The notes beneath the pieces were generated by a model. It saw only the letters and a list, made by a program, of their open reading frames with translations, was not told the origin of the DNA and ran no database searches. Below, piece after piece: positions 55,496-64,000 of a DNA stretch of 64,000 bases. Positions within the stretch are counted from its first letter, which is position 1. Each line of letters starts with the position of its first letter. The translations under genes and the position numbers were made by a program. Origin of the DNA: Gemmatimonadota bacterium (GTDB lineage Bacteria > Gemmatimonadota > Gemmatimonadetes > Longimicrobiales > Gaopeijiaceae); NCBI GenBank assembly GCA_016873995.1, contig VGVR01000007.1, positions 50,250-114,249 on the forward strand. The letters are read 5' to 3'.

Positions 55496-56557
55496 TTGAG
55501 CAAACTGCATATCGTCTCGCTTCCGGGTGACGGGATCGGTCCCGAGGTCACCACCGCCGCCATGCACGTACTCGGCGCGGTGGCCAAGCGCTTCGGCCAC
55601 GAGCTCACGGTCGAGGAGCACCTGGTCGGTTGGTGCGCGTACGAGAAGACCGGGACGCCGCTCCCCGACGCGACGCTCGAGGCGTGCCGGCGCGGGCCCG
55701 CGGTCTTCCTGGGAGCCGTCGGCGACCCCCGCGCCGAAGGGCTCCTGCCGGGCAAGCGTCCCGAGGCCGCGCTGCTCAAGCTGCGCTCCGAGCTCGGGTG
55801 TTTCGCCAACCTCCGACCCGCGCGCGTCGACGAGGAGCTGGTGGACATGTCCGCGCTCAAGCGCGAGATCGCGTCGGGGTGCGACATGGTGATCGTGCGC
55901 GAGCTCACGGGCGGTCTCTACTACGGGACGCCGCGCTTCAAGGAAGCCGACCGCGCGGTGAACACGCTCGTGTACACCCGCGCCGAGGTGGAGCGCGTGG
56001 CCAAGGTCGCGTTCGAGCTCGCGCGCTCCCGCCGCAAGAAGCTCACCTCGGTGGACAAGGCGAACGTGCTCGAGGTGTCGCAGCTCTGGCACGCCGTCGT
56101 CGACGACGTCGCGAAGAGCTACCCAGACGTGGCGGTCGACCACATGTACGCGGACCGAGCGGCCATGGAGTTGGTCACGGCGCCGAAACGCTTCGACGTG
56201 ATCCTGACGGAGAACCTGTTCGGCGACATCCTGAGCGACGAAGCGTCGGCCATGTGCGGCTCGCTGGGTCTGCTCGCGTCCGCGAGCGTGGGAGGTAAGG
56301 TCGGGTTGTACGAACCGGTGCACGGATCCGCCCCCGACATCGCGGGCAAGGGGATCGCCAACCCGATCGCGGCCATCCGCTCAGCGGCGCTCATGCTGGG
56401 GTACAGCTTCGGCCTGCACGCCGAGGCGGTGGCGGTGGAGCGTGGCGTCAGCAAAGCACTCGCCGACGGGCTCCGTACCGCGGATGTGGCCGGCGGAGGT
56501 CCCAGGGTGTCGACACGAGAGTTCGCGAACGCAGTGGCCGAGGCGGTGACGAAATGA
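55496..56557 (+). CDS. leuB: 3-isopropylmalate dehydrogenase
   Basis: A 353-residue NAD-dependent beta-decarboxylating dehydrogenase. Family motifs: [10 protein letters not shown], substrate-binding Arg and Tyr in [15 protein letters not shown], Lys in [14 protein letters not shown], metal-binding Asp pair in [14 protein letters not shown] and the NAD motif [20 protein letters not shown]. It oxidises and decarboxylates 3-isopropylmalate to 4-methyl-2-oxopentanoate. The start is TTG 55496, one base after the leuA stop, with a GGGGGG upstream. Its stop overlaps the leuC start (ATGA). Confidence 0.96.
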   Translation: MSKLHIVSLPGDGIGPEVTTAAMHVLGAVAKRFGHELTVEEHLVGWCAYEKTGTPLPDATLEACRRGPAVFLGAVGDPRAEGLLPGKRPEAALLKLRSELGCFANLRPARVDEELVDMSALKREIASGCDMVIVRELTGGLYYGTPRFKEADRAVNTLVYTRAEVERVAKVAFELARSRRKKLTSVDKANVLEVSQLWHAVVDDVAKSYPDVAVDHMYADRAAMELVTAPKRFDVILTENLFGDILSDEASAMCGSLGLLASASVGGKVGLYEPVHGSAPDIAGKGIANPIAAIRSAALMLGYSFGLHAEAVAVERGVSKALADGLRTADVAGGGPRVSTREFANAVAEAVTK

Positions 56558-57978
56558 GCGGTAGAAACGGTGGGTCGGCGAAGACCCTGGTAGCCAAGAT
56601 CTGGGAGAAGAACCTGGTCCGCGCCGGCGACGGCGAGCCTGACCTGATGTACGTCGATCTCCACCTCGTGCACGAGGTCACCTCGCCGCAGGCGTTCGAG
56701 GGGCTGGCGTTGTCGGGCCGGAGGGTTCGTCGTCCGGACCTCACGTTCGCCACGGTCGATCACAACGTGCCGACCACGGACCGCTCGCTCCCGATTCTCG
56801 ATCAGCTCTCGAAGCGCCAGCTCGAGGTGATGCGCGAGAACGCCGAGCGCTTCGGCGTGCGCCTCCTCGACATCCACGATCCTCGCCAGGGCATCGTGCA
56901 TGTGATCGGGCCCGAGCTCGGGCTCACGCGCCCGGGCATGATCATCGTGTGCGGCGACAGTCACACGTCGACGCACGGCGCGTTCGGCGCGCTCGCGTTC
57001 GGCATCGGCACGTCGGAGGTCGAGCACGTGCTCGCGACGCAGTGCATCCAGCAGCGCCGCCCGCGCTCGATGGAGCTCCGGCTCGAGGGCACGCCGCCCG
57101 AGGGCGTCACCGCCAAGGACCTGATTCTCGCGGTGATCGGGCAGATCGGCGTGTCGGGCGGCGGCGGCCACGTGGTCGAGTACACGGGCGAGGCGATCCG
57201 CGCGCTCTCCATGGAGGAGCGCATGACCGTCTGCAACATGTCGATAGAGGCCGGGGCCCGCGCCGGGATGATCTCACCCGACGAGACCACGTTCGCCTAC
57301 ATGCGCGGCCGTGAGCTCGGACCATCGGATGCCGAGTTGGCGAAGCTCGTCGTGGAGTGGAAGGGCCTCGCCACCGAGCCGGGCGCGACGTTCGACAAGA
57401 CGGTGAAGATCGACGTGAGCACGCTGGAGCCCCAGGTCACCTGGGGGACGACGCCCGGCATGGTCGTGCCGATCTCGGCGACGGTGCCCACGCCGGAGAG
57501 CTTCCCCGACGCTGCTGGACGCGAGGGCGCCCAGCGCGCGCTCGCGTACATGGGCCTCGAGGCCGGCGTGCCGATCGAGTCGATCCGCATCGACCGAGTG
57601 TTCATCGGCTCTTGCACGAACGGGCGCATCGGGGACCTGCGCGAGGCGGCGCGCATCGTCGAGGGACGCAGGGTGGCGAAGGGCGTGCACGCGATGGTCG
57701 TGCCGGGCTCCGCGACTGTGAAGCGGCAGGCGGAGGCCGAGGGTCTCGACCGCGTCTTCAAGGCGGCGGGCTTCGAGTGGCGCGAGGCAGGGTGCTCGAT
57801 GTGCCTGGGCATGAACCCGGACATCCTGCAGCCGGGCGAGCGCTGCGCCTCGACGTCGAACCGCAACTTCGAGGGACGGCAGGGCAGGGGTGGGCGCACG
57901 CATCTGGTCAGCCCAGCCATGGCCGCGGCCGCGGCGGTCGCCGGGCACTTCACCGATCCTCGCGCGCTGGAGAACTAG
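56554..57978 (+). CDS. leuC: 3-isopropylmalate dehydratase, large subunit
   Basis: A 474-residue aconitase-family subunit. Motifs: [45 protein letters not shown], and [4Fe-4S] Cys in [12 protein letters not shown] and the pair [11 protein letters not shown], ending with [12 protein letters not shown]. With LeuD it isomerises 2- to 3-isopropylmalate. The length is that of the bacterial LeuC1 type. ATG 56554 overlaps the leuB stop. Confidence 0.96.
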   Translation: MSGRNGGSAKTLVAKIWEKNLVRAGDGEPDLMYVDLHLVHEVTSPQAFEGLALSGRRVRRPDLTFATVDHNVPTTDRSLPILDQLSKRQLEVMRENAERFGVRLLDIHDPRQGIVHVIGPELGLTRPGMIIVCGDSHTSTHGAFGALAFGIGTSEVEHVLATQCIQQRRPRSMELRLEGTPPEGVTAKDLILAVIGQIGVSGGGGHVVEYTGEAIRALSMEERMTVCNMSIEAGARAGMISPDETTFAYMRGRELGPSDAELAKLVVEWKGLATEPGATFDKTVKIDVSTLEPQVTWGTTPGMVVPISATVPTPESFPDAAGREGAQRALAYMGLEAGVPIESIRIDRVFIGSCTNGRIGDLREAARIVEGRRVAKGVHAMVVPGSATVKRQAEAEGLDRVFKAAGFEWREAGCSMCLGMNPDILQPGERCASTSNRNFEGRQGRGGRTHLVSPAMAAAAAVAGHFTDPRALEN

Positions 57979-57982
57979 GACG

Positions 57983-58588
57983 ATGGAGCCGATCAAGGTG
58001 CACGCGGGTGTCGTCGTCCCCCTCGACCGCGCGGACGTCGATACCGATCAGATCATCCCGAAGCAGTTCCTGAAGCGCATCGAGCGGACGGGATACGGGC
58101 CGTACCTGTTCTGGGACTGGCGCATGAATGCGGACGGCACCGCCAAGGCCGACTTCGTGCTGAATCAGCCTCGCTACCAGGGTGCGTCGATTCTCGTGAC
58201 GCGTCAGAACTTCGGTTGCGGCTCCTCGCGCGAGCACGCGGCCTGGGCGCTGCGCGACTACGGCATCCGCGTGGTGCTCGCGCCGAGCTTCGCGGACATC
58301 TTCCGCGAGAACGCCGACCAGAACGGGATCGCGGCACTCCAACTGGCCGCCGACGACATCGCGACTCTGCTGGCGCGCGCGGTGGCCGAAGCCCCGCTGC
58401 AGCTGACGGTCGACGTGGCGCACGGCACCGTGTCGGATGCGCAGGGCGTCGTCGCCCGCTTCGAGCTCGACGAGTTCCGGCGGATGTGCCTGACGGAGGG
58501 GCTCGACCGCATCGGGCTCACGCTCCGCCACGAAGGCGACATCCGCTCCTACGAGCGGAAGAGGTGGCCGGCGCTGGCAGGGCGATGA
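57983..58588 (+). CDS. leuD: 3-isopropylmalate dehydratase, small subunit
   Basis: A 201-residue swivel-domain subunit with VPLDRADVDTDQIIPKQFLKRI, GASILVTRQNFGCGSSREHAAWAL and LAPSFADIFRENADQNGIA. These are the standard LeuD substrate-binding motifs and the length is normal. It begins four bases after leuC and its TGA overlaps the dipeptidase start (ATGA), so the peptidase is in the same message. Confidence 0.96.
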   Translation: MEPIKVHAGVVVPLDRADVDTDQIIPKQFLKRIERTGYGPYLFWDWRMNADGTAKADFVLNQPRYQGASILVTRQNFGCGSSREHAAWALRDYGIRVVLAPSFADIFRENADQNGIAALQLAADDIATLLARAVAEAPLQLTVDVAHGTVSDAQGVVARFELDEFRRMCLTEGLDRIGLTLRHEGDIRSYERKRWPALAGR

Positions 58589-59748
58589 CGCGGGCTTCGG
58601 CGCTCCTGCTCATCATGACCGCAGCGGCGGCGCCGGCGCGCGCGCAGGACGAGCCGATGTCGGTGGCCAGGGCCGTGGTGGGTCGCGTGCTCGCGACTAC
58701 ACCGCTCATCGACGGGCACAACGACCTGCCCTTCGCGATCTGGGAGAGCGCTACGGCGCCCGGTGACGTGGCGGCGCCCGCGCACGATCTGCGTATGCAC
58801 ACGCCCTTCCAGACGGACATCCCACGGTTGCGCGCCGGGATGGTAGGCGGGCAGTTCTGGTCGGTGTACATCCCGTACGACTCGCTCGGCCAGGGGCCGG
58901 CCAAGCGACAGCTCGAGCAGATCGACATCGCGCGCGAGATCATCGAGCGCTACCCCGACGCGTTCGAGCTCGCTCTGGACGCTTCCGACGTCGAGCGCAT
59001 CTACGGTTCGGGCCGCATCGCGTCGCTGCTCGGCATGGAAGGTGGCCACGCCATCGAGAGCTCGCTGGGGGCGCTGCGCTCGTTCTACTCGCTCGGCGTG
59101 CGCTACATGACGCTCACGCACAACACCTCGCTCCCGTGGGCGGATGCCGGGTCGGGTGAGCGCCTGCACGGCGGCCTGACGGAGTTCGGGCGCGAGGTCG
59201 TGCGCGAGATGAATCGGCTCGGCATGCTGGTCGATCTCGCGCATACCTCGGCCGAGGCGATGAACGACGCGCTCGACGTCTCCGAGGCGCCGGTCATCTG
59301 GTCGCATGCCGGCGCCCGCGCGATCCACGACCACCCGCGCAACGTGCCGGATCAGGTGCTCCGCCGCGTCCCCGCGAACGGCGGTGTCGTGATGGTCGTG
59401 TTCTACCCGGACTTCCTGACAGGACGCGAGGTCGCCACCATCGGCGACGTGGCGAATCACATCGAGCACGTCGTGGAAGTTGCGGGGATCGACCACGTCG
59501 GCATCGGCTCCGACTTCGACGGGATCACGCGGGTGCCCGTCGGCCTCGAGGACGTGTCGAAGTTCCCCGATCTGTTGGTGGAGCTCGTGCGCCGGGGGTG
59601 GGACGAGCGGGACCTCGCGAAGCTCGCCGGGGAGAACGTCCTGCGCGTGATGCGGGATGCCGAGGCGGTGGCGCGGCGTCTCCAGCGGGAGCGGCCGCCC
59701 TCGACGCAGACGATCGAGCAACTCGACGGGGCCGGAGCGAGACCATGA
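58585..59748 (+). CDS. exported membrane dipeptidase (peptidase family M19)
   Basis: A 387-residue zinc dipeptidase with a signal peptide (ASALLLIMTAAAAPARAQ). Metal ligands: His-x-Asp in PLIDGHNDLPF, bridging Glu in LLGMEGGHAIE, His in DLAHTSAEAM and the pair in WSHAGARAIHDHPRN, then GIGSDFDGI. Family members cleave dipeptides (often with dehydro or D-residues) outside the cytoplasm. It is translationally coupled to leuD and should therefore fall under the leucine attenuator, which would make sense for scavenging leucine from peptides; that link is inference. Confidence 0.9.
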   Translation: MTRASALLLIMTAAAAPARAQDEPMSVARAVVGRVLATTPLIDGHNDLPFAIWESATAPGDVAAPAHDLRMHTPFQTDIPRLRAGMVGGQFWSVYIPYDSLGQGPAKRQLEQIDIAREIIERYPDAFELALDASDVERIYGSGRIASLLGMEGGHAIESSLGALRSFYSLGVRYMTLTHNTSLPWADAGSGERLHGGLTEFGREVVREMNRLGMLVDLAHTSAEAMNDALDVSEAPVIWSHAGARAIHDHPRNVPDQVLRRVPANGGVVMVVFYPDFLTGREVATIGDVANHIEHVVEVAGIDHVGIGSDFDGITRVPVGLEDVSKFPDLLVELVRRGWDERDLAKLAGENVLRVMRDAEAVARRLQRERPPSTQTIEQLDGAGARP

Positions 59749-60278
59749 CGACGGAGCTGCGGCGCCCCAACCCGAGTGAGCACGCCCCCTACTTCAGCCG
59801 TTACATCGATCTCGTGCCCGACGGTGACATCGTCGACACGCTCATGTATCAGCTGGGGGAGACCCTCCGCCTGCTCCAAGAGGTTCCCCCGGAGCGCGAG
59901 ACGCACCGGTACGCGCCCGGGAAGTGGAGTATCCGCGAGGTGGTGGGACACCTGATCGATACCGAGCGCGTGTTCGCGTTCCGCGCCATCGCCATCGCGC
60001 GCTCCGACGGCGTCGACCTTCCGTCCATGGAGCAGGACGAGTGGGCCGCGCACTCCAACGCCCACGAGCGCGCGCTCGACGAGCTGGCCTCGGAGTGGGC
60101 CTCGCTGCGGCGGGCGAACGTGGAGATGCTCGCCTCGCTCGCGCCCGAGGCCGCGGGTCGTCGCGGCAGGGCGGGCGGCAACGAGGTCACCGTGCGCAGC
60201 CTCCCCTGGATGATCGCCGGGCACGAGCTCTGGCACCGCGAGAGGCTCGCCGAGGACTACCTCGGTCGGGCCGGCTGA
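59745..60278 (+). CDS. DinB-fold metalloprotein (DinB_2 family)
   Basis: A 177-residue four-helix-bundle protein of the DinB/YfiT-like group (not DNA polymerase IV). Three metal-binding His are seen at the usual spacing: VVGHLIDTERVFAFRA and AGHELWHRERLAEDY; the sequence YAPGKWSIREVVGH is typical. Relatives act as thiol-dependent (mycothiol, bacillithiol) transferases or hydrolases, but the function here is unknown. It overlaps the dipeptidase stop by four bases and is the last gene of the leu operon. Confidence 0.87.
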   Translation: MTTELRRPNPSEHAPYFSRYIDLVPDGDIVDTLMYQLGETLRLLQEVPPERETHRYAPGKWSIREVVGHLIDTERVFAFRAIAIARSDGVDLPSMEQDEWAAHSNAHERALDELASEWASLRRANVEMLASLAPEAAGRRGRAGGNEVTVRSLPWMIAGHELWHRERLAEDYLGRAG

Positions 60279-60324
60279 CGGAAGCCGCCGTTGCCCGGGG
60301 CGCGCACGACTGCGCGCCGGCTCG

Positions 60325-60690
60325 TCAGCCCTTGAGCAGCCAGTCGCGCGCTTCGGCATGCGACAGACACGGCTTCACCTTCACGCCGGCCTCGCTCCCG
60401 AAGCTGCCCTTGCCGTCGAAGAGCCCGTGCACGTCCGCCGAGGCCACTACGGCGATGCCGGTGAGGCGATCGCGGTAGGCGCCGAAGATCGCTCCCGTGG
60501 CCGCGATGTCCTGGGCGGACTTCTTCGCCAAGCCCGCAGCGCCGCTCAGATCGAGTAGCACGGGGACCTTCTTGGGCATACCCTCCGCCTCGAACGCGCC
60601 GAATCCCACGCGCCGGAGCTCGTTGGCAGTGTAGTCGCCATCCACGGTCAGCACCAACACTCCGTCGCGGACACGGGAAAAGACGGGCAT
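60325..60690 (-). CDS. STAS/SpoIIAA-like protein
   Basis: A 121-residue cytosolic protein. The pattern VLVLTVDGDYTANELRRVG, KVPVLLDLSGAAGL, GIAVVASADVHGLFDG and a final helix with ARDWLL fits the SpoIIAA-like/STAS group of small alpha-beta proteins. The usual phosphorylated Ser of anti-sigma antagonists follows the central DLSGA, so a partner-switch role is possible but not shown; no anti-sigma kinase is adjacent. AGGAG precedes ATG 60690. It diverges from the HEAT-repeat gene over a 170-base gap. Confidence 0.75.
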   Translation of the reverse strand: MPVFSRVRDGVLVLTVDGDYTANELRRVGFGAFEAEGMPKKVPVLLDLSGAAGLAKKSAQDIAATGAIFGAYRDRLTGIAVVASADVHGLFDGKGSFGSEAGVKVKPCLSHAEARDWLLKG

Positions 60691-60860
60691 TCCGGAGACT
60701 CCTGGGGTGGATGGGTCGAAGAAGATGACCGGGATCCCGCGCGGGGGTCAAGAAATCGGCCGTCCGGACCCGACATCGCGCGAGAAATAACTCCCCGGCG
60801 GACGAGGGGGTTCCTACATTCCAGGCGACGACCGGTACCCCCCGATCCCGCGTGGAGCGC

Positions 60861-62396
60861 ATGGCCGAACCTACGGAGACGCGCCAGCTGAGCGGGTTGG
60901 CCCGCTCGATCGATGCCCTCTTCGCGCCGCCGTCTGCGCCTTCCGAGCCGGTGCCCGCTCCGACCGTGATCACTGCCGCGGCCGTCACTGTGGTCACGGA
61001 GGTCACTGACTTCTCCGAGGTCGCGGAAATCACCGACGTGCCCGAGGCGCCGGAGGAGCAGCCGGCGGTGTTGCGCTCGCTCGCGAACACGGTGGTGACA
61101 CCGCCACCGCTGCCGGCGACCCCGCAGTCCGCCAAGCCCGAGATGTTTCCCATGTCGCAGATGCTCGAGATACTCCCGCCTGCGTCGGGGCCCGACGTGG
61201 GGGGGCCTGACCCGGCGGAGTGGCCGTCTCCGGCGGCCGGGCAGTCGCCGGAGCCCGAGGCCATGCTCGAGTTCGGGAGCTCAGCGGTCACGGAGGTGTC
61301 GCTCGAGGTTACCGACGCGGTCACGGAGGTGTCCCTCGAGGCTGCCGATGTGGTCCCGGTCGCCGTCGACGGCGACACCGTCCCGGGAAGCGACGACGGC
61401 ACCGCCGCCGCCCCCGTCGACGAGGTCCGCGGTGCGCCCGAGCCGCGCGCGCTCGAGGACGCGGTGAGGGCCTTAGTCGGAGGCGACTACGCGGCAAGTG
61501 AGCAGGTCGTCGCGCTCGCGACGGGCCTTCGGCAGCGCCTGGCGCTCGATCCATTAGCCGACGCAGTCGAGGCGCTGGTGCGCGGAGCGGGCGATCCACC
61601 GGACGGCAGGTACCTCGAGCTTGCGGGTCGAGTCATCGATCCGGCGGTGGCGAGCAGGCTCGTGCAGCGGTTGGGCGAGGAGTCCGACGAGGAGAAGCGA
61701 GAGGGCTACCTGACGCTCTGTCGGCGCGCCGGCCTCGTGATGGCCAATGCCCTGAAGGGCGCGCTCACGGGCGCGCTCGACCAGGACGTGCGACGCACGT
61801 ACCGACTTGCGTTGGTGTCGATGGGAGAGATCAGTCGCCCGGTGATCGAGCGCATGGTCGAAGACGACAACCGCTTCTTGGTTCGCGACGGCGTCGCAAT
61901 GCTCGCCGAGATCGGCGGCGCGCGGGCGACCGAGTTGGTGACGAGCGCGCTCGCGGATACGGACGGACGGGTGCGCAGCGAGGCATTGCTCGCGCTCGGC
62001 AAGTTGAAGGAACCGGGAACGGGAAGCCTGGTGCTCGGCTTCCTCGAGGATCCGGACGACAGCGTGCGCCTGGGGGCAGCCGTCGCCGCCGGCGAGCTCG
62101 GCCTGGAGCGGGCGCTCAAGCCACTCCTGCACATGCTCGAGGGCGAGGCGGACCCAGACCGCTGCGTCGCGATCCTGCGCGCGCTGGGACAGATCGGAGA
62201 TCCGGGCGCCGTGCAGGCGATCGAGAAGCGTGCGGTGCCGTCGCGCTTCTCGAAGCCGAATGCGGAGGTCCGAGTCGCTGCCTACCGCGCCTTGCACGCC
62301 ATCGGCACGCCGCACGCGCGCGACCTGGTGGCCAAGGCCGTGCAGGATCCGGTCATGCGCGTCGCGCTCCGGGACCTCGAGCGCACCGGCAGCTGA
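60861..62396 (+). CDS. HEAT-repeat protein with acidic, repetitive N-terminal region
   Basis: A 511-residue cytoplasmic-type protein. Residues about 1-195 are low-complexity, rich in Pro, Val, Glu and Ala, and contain near-repeats such as VTEVSLEVTDAVTEVSLEAA. Residues about 195-250 are helical. From about 255 onward are six or so HEAT repeats (RVRSEALLALGKLKEPGTGS; SVRLGAAVAAGELGLERALK; CVAILRALGQIGDPGAVQ). HEAT arrays bind proteins; the partner is unknown. ATG 60861 is chosen over GTG 60852 because a GGAG lies at the right distance. Confidence 0.8.
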   Translation: MAEPTETRQLSGLARSIDALFAPPSAPSEPVPAPTVITAAAVTVVTEVTDFSEVAEITDVPEAPEEQPAVLRSLANTVVTPPPLPATPQSAKPEMFPMSQMLEILPPASGPDVGGPDPAEWPSPAAGQSPEPEAMLEFGSSAVTEVSLEVTDAVTEVSLEAADVVPVAVDGDTVPGSDDGTAAAPVDEVRGAPEPRALEDAVRALVGGDYAASEQVVALATGLRQRLALDPLADAVEALVRGAGDPPDGRYLELAGRVIDPAVASRLVQRLGEESDEEKREGYLTLCRRAGLVMANALKGALTGALDQDVRRTYRLALVSMGEISRPVIERMVEDDNRFLVRDGVAMLAEIGGARATELVTSALADTDGRVRSEALLALGKLKEPGTGSLVLGFLEDPDDSVRLGAAVAAGELGLERALKPLLHMLEGEADPDRCVAILRALGQIGDPGAVQAIEKRAVPSRFSKPNAEVRVAAYRALHAIGTPHARDLVAKAVQDPVMRVALRDLERTGS

Positions 62397-62426
62397 TCCG
62401 CGGGTTGCCGAGAGGCCCAGCTGCAG

Positions 62427-63527
62427 TCAGACGAGTCGTAGAACGCGTCGGAGCGCGGCGACGAACCGGGGCAGCTCTCCCGCCGACCGCAGCAGCGAGA
62501 AGAGTCCGCTCTCGCCGGAGTGCCCGAAGAGCTGGGTGATCGTGACGCTCGACCAGGTCCGCGTGGGGAGCGCCCCGCGGAGGCGTAGCCCTTCCGAATA
62601 CGGGATCAGGGCGTCGTGACGTCCATGCAGCACGTGGACGGGCAGTCGCACGGAAGCGAGCGCGGGCAGCGGTTCGCCTGCGGGCTCCGCGCGCCGACCG
62701 GCGGCGGCGAGTGCCTCGGCGGCATCGTCCGCACGGCGCGGGTCGGGCAGTTGACTGGCCGGCGGCGCGAAGAGATCGAACAGCGGGCGGTTCGCCTCCG
62801 TGAGCGCACGACGCAACTCGACCTTCAGGGTGTCGAGGCGGGGATCCAACGAATAGATGTTGTGGTCGCCCGAGTGGCTGCACAGCGACCGCAGGGCGCC
62901 GGCGACATCGTCTGCGTGCGCGTAGTCGGGGACGGCAGTCAGGTAGTTGGCGGCGAGGATCCAGCGACCGTACGCATCGGGAGTGACTCGATGGGTGCGC
63001 CCGCCCCACTCGTGCTGGCCGGTCATGAGGAACCGGATGGTTCGCTCCAAGCTGCAGTAGCCGCCGAACGCGACCGACCCAGCCACGTGCTCGGCCACGT
63101 CGGGGCGCGCCGTCGCAGCGATCGCATGCGGAGCGCCGAACGAGAATCCGATCACGCCCACAGGGGCCTCGAGGGCCCACCCGCTGTCGCGCAGACCGCG
63201 GATCGCAGCCACGATGGTCGGGGCGGCGAGGGTCGGGGCGAGCTTGAAGTCGCGCCACTCGGGCACCTCGGGCACGATCGCCACTGCCCCCGTGTCGGCG
63301 AGCGCGCGGGTGAAGCGCAGCAGCTGTTCGTGCGCACGCCCCCGCCGGGTGATCCCATGCAGCACCACCCAACCCGGCAGCGGGCCGCGCGCCCGAGCGG
63401 GGCGGGTGAGCGTGGCGGGGACCGTGCGGTCGCCACGGTCGAGCGTGACCTCCTCGTCCTCGAACCTCGAGGCGCCGAGGAGCCAGGCCCGGGCGTACCG
63501 GGCAGTTCGCAACCTCGGCAGGGGCAT
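62427..63527 (-). CDS. alpha/beta hydrolase (dienelactone-hydrolase/prolyl-oligopeptidase-like)
   Basis: A protein of about 366 residues with an alpha/beta-hydrolase core: oxyanion region WVVLHGITRRGRAHE, nucleophile elbow GVIGFSFGAPHAI (Gly-Phe-Ser-Phe-Gly), acid region VHVLHGRHDALIPYSEG and a late His in TQLFGHSGES. A large helical insertion lies between the nucleophile and the acid. Substrate unknown. Earlier in-frame starts exist (63593 and 63659), but the N-terminal extension looks non-coding; ATG 63527 is preferred. Confidence 0.78.
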   Translation of the reverse strand: MPLPRLRTARYARAWLLGASRFEDEEVTLDRGDRTVPATLTRPARARGPLPGWVVLHGITRRGRAHEQLLRFTRALADTGAVAIVPEVPEWRDFKLAPTLAAPTIVAAIRGLRDSGWALEAPVGVIGFSFGAPHAIAATARPDVAEHVAGSVAFGGYCSLERTIRFLMTGQHEWGGRTHRVTPDAYGRWILAANYLTAVPDYAHADDVAGALRSLCSHSGDHNIYSLDPRLDTLKVELRRALTEANRPLFDLFAPPASQLPDPRRADDAAEALAAAGRRAEPAGEPLPALASVRLPVHVLHGRHDALIPYSEGLRLRGALPTRTWSSVTITQLFGHSGESGLFSLLRSAGELPRFVAALRRVLRLV

Positions 63528-63673
63528 GGTGTCGAAGGTAGGCCCGAGGGGCTGAGACAGGTAGCGGCAGATCGCACGGCGCGACGAGCGCATCAGACCG
63601 CGCTTGCCCGCCGGCTCGGGGCCGAGGCATGATCGTCCGGTCGACGAGAACTCGACCACGGGGGGAAGTGCAC

Positions 63674-64000
63674 ATGGAGGAGTCGGGTGGAGGGCCGGAG
63701 GGGCTGACGGACGCGCGCGCCCCGGAAGTGGAGCGCTCCGACGGGCTCGGACCCGACGACGGCGGGTCCGGGGCCGCAGGCGTAGCCTCGTCAGCTCCGG
63801 GCTTCGTGCCTGCCTACGGCTCTGCCGTCCTCGCGGGGCTGTGCGCCTGGCTCCTCTACGTCGTCACGCTCGCCCCCTCGACGGCGTTCTGGGACACGAG
63901 CGAGTACATCGCGACGGCGCACATCGTCGGCATCCCCCATCCACCGGGGAACCCGCTCTTCGTTCTCGTCACCAAGGTGTGGACGCTGCTGCTGGCGCCT
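63674..64000 (+). CDS. DUF2723 membrane protein (5' part only)
   Basis: The first 109 codons of a polytopic protein cut by the right edge. A polar N-terminus of about 45 residues (Gly, Glu, Asp rich) is followed by a helix (VLAGLCAWLLYVVTLAPS) and the DUF2723 signature FWDTSEYIATAHIVGIPHPP then GNPLFVLVTKVW. Family members are large membrane proteins related to protein O-mannosyltransferase-type GT-C enzymes. GGGGGAAG lies before ATG 63674. The extra polar N-terminal tail is longer than usual for the family. Confidence 0.82.
   Translation, partial: MEESGGGPEGLTDARAPEVERSDGLGPDDGGSGAAGVASSAPGFVPAYGSAVLAGLCAWLLYVVTLAPSTAFWDTSEYIATAHIVGIPHPPGNPLFVLVTKVWTLLLAP

Overview
This is a GC-rich bacterial chromosome segment with coding third positions that are almost all G or C. 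Many genes are packed into operons with 4-base ATGA overlaps. The gene set points to Gemmatimonadota, though this is an inference with no 16S or marker phylogeny behind it. The supporting signs are a Ser/Thr kinase of the 'RELGVGGMATVYLARD...HPNILPLFDSG' type, two large CBM9-like/DUF5916 surface proteins, an ADOP-type (MacB/FtsX) permease, an ECF sigma factor paired with an anti-sigma factor carrying a carboxypeptidase-regulatory domain, many lipoproteins, and a fused gamma-alpha KorA. No tRNA, rRNA, CRISPR array, insertion sequence or phage gene was seen. The organism looks like a free-living aerobic heterotroph using organic acids, fatty or aromatic acyl-CoAs, peptides and organophosphorus.

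Layout. 1-2267 (minus): 2-oxoacid:ferredoxin oxidoreductase korA-korB (korB cut by the window edge). 2417-4694: two lipoproteins around a citrate/arsenite-superfamily antiporter that is frameshifted in a G run. 4817-7887: a MetR-like LysR regulator translationally coupled to a molybdopterin oxidoreductase. 7893-16417: two DUF5916 proteins flanking an ECF sigma factor (frameshifted), its anti-sigma factor, and a receptor kinase fused to two rhodanese domains. 16517-19096: a phosphonoacetate-hydrolase-like enzyme and a PhoD-like phosphatase. 19325-26699: an N-terminally truncated permease, a trans-sulfuration PLP enzyme, tandem paralogous lipoproteins (one frameshifted), a DUF4159 protein and an endostatin/lectin-like secreted protein. 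26779-29765 (minus): SDR, cupin and SLC13 permease. 30429-31936: a consensus promoter driving a membrane protein, an XRE regulator and a membrane-anchored methyltransferase. 31949-36937 (minus): FadB-like enzyme, acyl-CoA ligase and thiolase. 37051-50072: LRR lipoprotein, lactate permease-DUF485-ActP operon, Kup, two very strong tandem hairpins, a 6-bladed propeller lipoprotein, APC and MFS transporters, and an amidohydrolase. 50114-53695: the REC-Hpt tail of a hybrid kinase, a sigma54 response regulator and pheA. 53711-60278: the leucine operon leuABCD with a downstream M19 dipeptidase and a DinB-fold enzyme. 60325-64000: STAS protein, HEAT-repeat protein, alpha/beta hydrolase and the start of a DUF2723 membrane protein.

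The strongest new element is a complete transcription-attenuation leader in front of leuA. It has a 36-codon leader peptide with ten leucine codons, a possible antiterminator segment, and a perfect 10-bp terminator hairpin with six Ts, 25 bases before the leuA ATG. Starvation for charged Leu-tRNA would stall the ribosome and let leuABCD and the co-transcribed peptidase be expressed.

Three genes (antiporter, sigma factor, lipoprotein) are each broken by one base in a G run, and a fourth carries 17 consecutive Cs. This pattern fits homopolymer sequencing error best, but slippage-based variation cannot be excluded from one sequence.
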